From contig JAGOQJ010000004.1 in the NCBI GenBank assembly GCA_017991595.1, positions 1 through 64,000 of the forward strand: a DNA stretch of 64,000 nt, given 5' to 3'. Of the stretch, positions 62,814 through 64,000 are shown piece by piece. How positions within the stretch are numbered: the stretch's first letter is position 1; every line of letters starts with the position of its first letter. Below the pieces are notes generated by a model that saw only the letters and a program-made list of their open reading frames with translations, did not search any database and was not told the origin of the DNA. A program made the position numbers and the translations under genes. The DNA comes from Candidatus Didemnitutus sp. GTDB lineage: Bacteria > Verrucomicrobiota > Verrucomicrobiia > Opitutales > Opitutaceae.

Positions 62814-63887
62814 CTATTGCGACCGCACTGTAATGGTTCGTGGATTTGACAGGTTACGAACGTTTGGCACCAGAAAGTCGCACTGAACGACTCCCTCCGA
62901 TTTCAACTTCTGGAGGACTGGCTTCACATGTCGTGAGGTCATACCAGCAGAGATGCAGAAGTGAATTAGTTCGGATTCGCTGGCGATTTTCCCTGCTCGT
63001 AAGGCGGTCTCGATATCGGCTTCAAACGCCTGCACTTTCTGTGGTCGAACGAAGTCCATCGTGATTTCGCCAGGTGCGATGTTCTCGCGATCGATGTCGA
63101 AGTTCGCTTCTCCGGCGATCTCATCATGCTTCCACGCGACTTCTAGAAATTTGTGAGCACCCAAGGGGTGCTGGCTCCCAAATATGAGCCCGTAGATGTT
63201 GCTACCCTTCTTAATTGAAAAGCGGCCCAAGTATGCTGACTTCGGCGTTAAACCGAGATACCAATCGCACACCACGCGATGCACATCATAGGAGTCTTCA
63301 ACAGCTCCGATTTTTATCTTGATCGCCGGATGCTCTCGAAATCGGTTCAGCGTTGAAGATGACAGGAAGAAAATGAAATCCGTGCGCGGAGCCGAAATCA
63401 GCTGCCGAAAGACGGCCTCGGTAATCGCGTGCACACCAAATTGGTCGAGAATCAGCAGCTTCGCGATGCGGGGGTTTGTGAGAACCGGATGATGCTTAAC
63501 CAGTGCCTCTTCAAACGTCAGCTGTTCGACTTGGGGCTTAATTCCCGGAATCTGCCACTCGGGACGCGTGACTAGCTCGCGGAGTTGCAATACTTTGTCC
63601 GCATCAGCATCGGAAAAATGGACAACGATATCGACACGAGACCAACCAGCTAGGCTTTCGCGCTCGTATGCCCGAAGCTGGCTAAGGATACGGAGCGGGG
63701 AGCCGTGCTGGCCGACTGAGTCAGTTCCTGGACCACAGAAGAGGTCAAACAAGTGAATCTCTCTGAATGGCGGGTCGGGCCGGGAAAGAAACACGGGGAT
63801 CCACTCCTGCACATACAGCTCGAATATCTTGAGCTTCGTCAGAGAACCGGCGTCGTAAGGCTTTTCGTGGAATCCTGTGTTCGACAT
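62814..63887 (-). CDS. tcmP: Three-Cys-motif partner protein TcmP
   Basis: The 357-residue protein opens with KPYDAGSLTKLKIFELYVQE and has DLFCGPGTD (48-56), resembling the SAM-binding motif of methyltransferases. LILDQFGVHAI and FFLSSSTLNRFREH follow, typical of TcmP. A C-terminal winged-helix-like part covers about 290-357. TcmP genes sit next to genes for Gp37/Gp68-like three-Cys-motif proteins; the family's biochemical role is unknown. GC content here is near 50 percent, well below the surrounding genes, which suggests acquisition by transfer. Its stop lies 11 bases from convergent hypD. Confidence 0.85.
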   Translation of the reverse strand: MSNTGFHEKPYDAGSLTKLKIFELYVQEWIPVFLSRPDPPFREIHLFDLFCGPGTDSVGQHGSPLRILSQLRAYERESLAGWSRVDIVVHFSDADADKVLQLRELVTRPEWQIPGIKPQVEQLTFEEALVKHHPVLTNPRIAKLLILDQFGVHAITEAVFRQLISAPRTDFIFFLSSSTLNRFREHPAIKIKIGAVEDSYDVHRVVCDWYLGLTPKSAYLGRFSIKKGSNIYGLIFGSQHPLGAHKFLEVAWKHDEIAGEANFDIDRENIAPGEITMDFVRPQKVQAFEADIETALRAGKIASESELIHFCISAGMTSRHVKPVLQKLKSEGVVQCDFLVPNVRNLSNPRTITVRSQ

Positions 63888-63890
63888 CAG

Positions 63891-64000
63891 TCAAGCGACG
63901 ACCAACCGGCCCAGCATCTCCGTTCGTTCGGAGAGCGAAGGCACGGGATTTTCGGCGACCTCGGGGTATTCGTCGTAGGTGCGGCCATCGAGCTCACGGC
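63891..64000 (-). CDS. C-terminal end of a probable phage Gp37/Gp68-like three-Cys-motif protein (partial)
   Basis: A minus-strand frame enters from the right edge and ends at the TGA at 63891, three bases before tcmP. The 36 visible residues include RELDGRTYDEYPE, which recalls the C-terminus of the Gp37/Gp68 family, the usual partner of TcmP. Most of the gene, with its three-Cys motif, lies outside the window, so the call rests on the tail motif and the neighbour. Confidence 0.55.
   Translation of the reverse strand, partial: RELDGRTYDEYPEVAENPVPSLSERTEMLGRLVVA

Overview
The window is a high-GC chromosomal segment from a Gram-negative bacterium, most likely a member of the Opitutaceae (Verrucomicrobiota). 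This placement is an inference from several traits: the long form of IspG, a PEP-CTERM-tagged secreted protein, system II cytochrome c maturation, and the gene order uppS-cdsA-dxr-rseP-ispG next to dnaA. It is not based on a marker-gene comparison.

Left part (1-16 kb, housekeeping). A truncated phospholipase D-like gene is followed by the isoprenoid and lipid operon uppS-cdsA-dxr-rseP and then ispG. A 0.5 kb gap with DnaA-box-like sites leads into dnaA and is a candidate origin or autoregulatory region. Next come a conserved acidic protein of unknown function, ligA with an overlapping vanZ-like gene on the minus strand, and a hemX/ccsA-like gene with hemA on the plus strand. Two small unknown genes follow.

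16-24 kb (gamma-glutamyl and pyroglutamate metabolism). All genes here are on the minus strand: gamma-glutamyltransferase, purine nucleoside phosphorylase, and a tight operon pxpB-pxpC-pxpA-DUF969-DUF979-pcp. The operon would release, import and open 5-oxoproline.

24-35 kb. A lipoprotein gene precedes resB and ccsA, the cytochrome c synthetase. A long intergenic region follows, with several hairpins and an intrinsic terminator ahead of a small integrase-arm-like orphan gene. Then come a giant Sel1-coiled-coil-LysM protein and an ATP-grasp-like protein.

35-62.8 kb (electron-transfer island). Two paralogous proteins fuse 11 and 13 c-type heme sites to a cytochrome b-like membrane domain. A formylglycine-enzyme-like gene, a LytS/LytTR two-component system and a PEP-CTERM beta-propeller protein lie between these and the next block. 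That block encodes a porin-cytochrome set: a multiheme lipoprotein, an MtrB/PioB-like outer-membrane barrel, two small cytochromes c and a NapC-like multiheme quinol dehydrogenase. It is followed by a nickel-transporter-like protein, a hydrogenase maturation protease, a membrane-bound [NiFe] uptake hydrogenase whose small subunit has the extra cysteines of oxygen-tolerant enzymes, and, divergently, hypA-hypB-hypF-(26-aa peptide)-hypC-hypD. Together these suggest that H2 or quinol electrons can be passed through periplasmic cytochromes to a terminal acceptor, possibly outside the cell. CcsA/ResB would mature the cytochromes.

Right edge (62.8-64 kb). A lower-GC pair on the minus strand encodes a three-Cys-motif partner (TcmP) and the tail of a probable Gp37/Gp68-like protein. 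This pair looks horizontally acquired.
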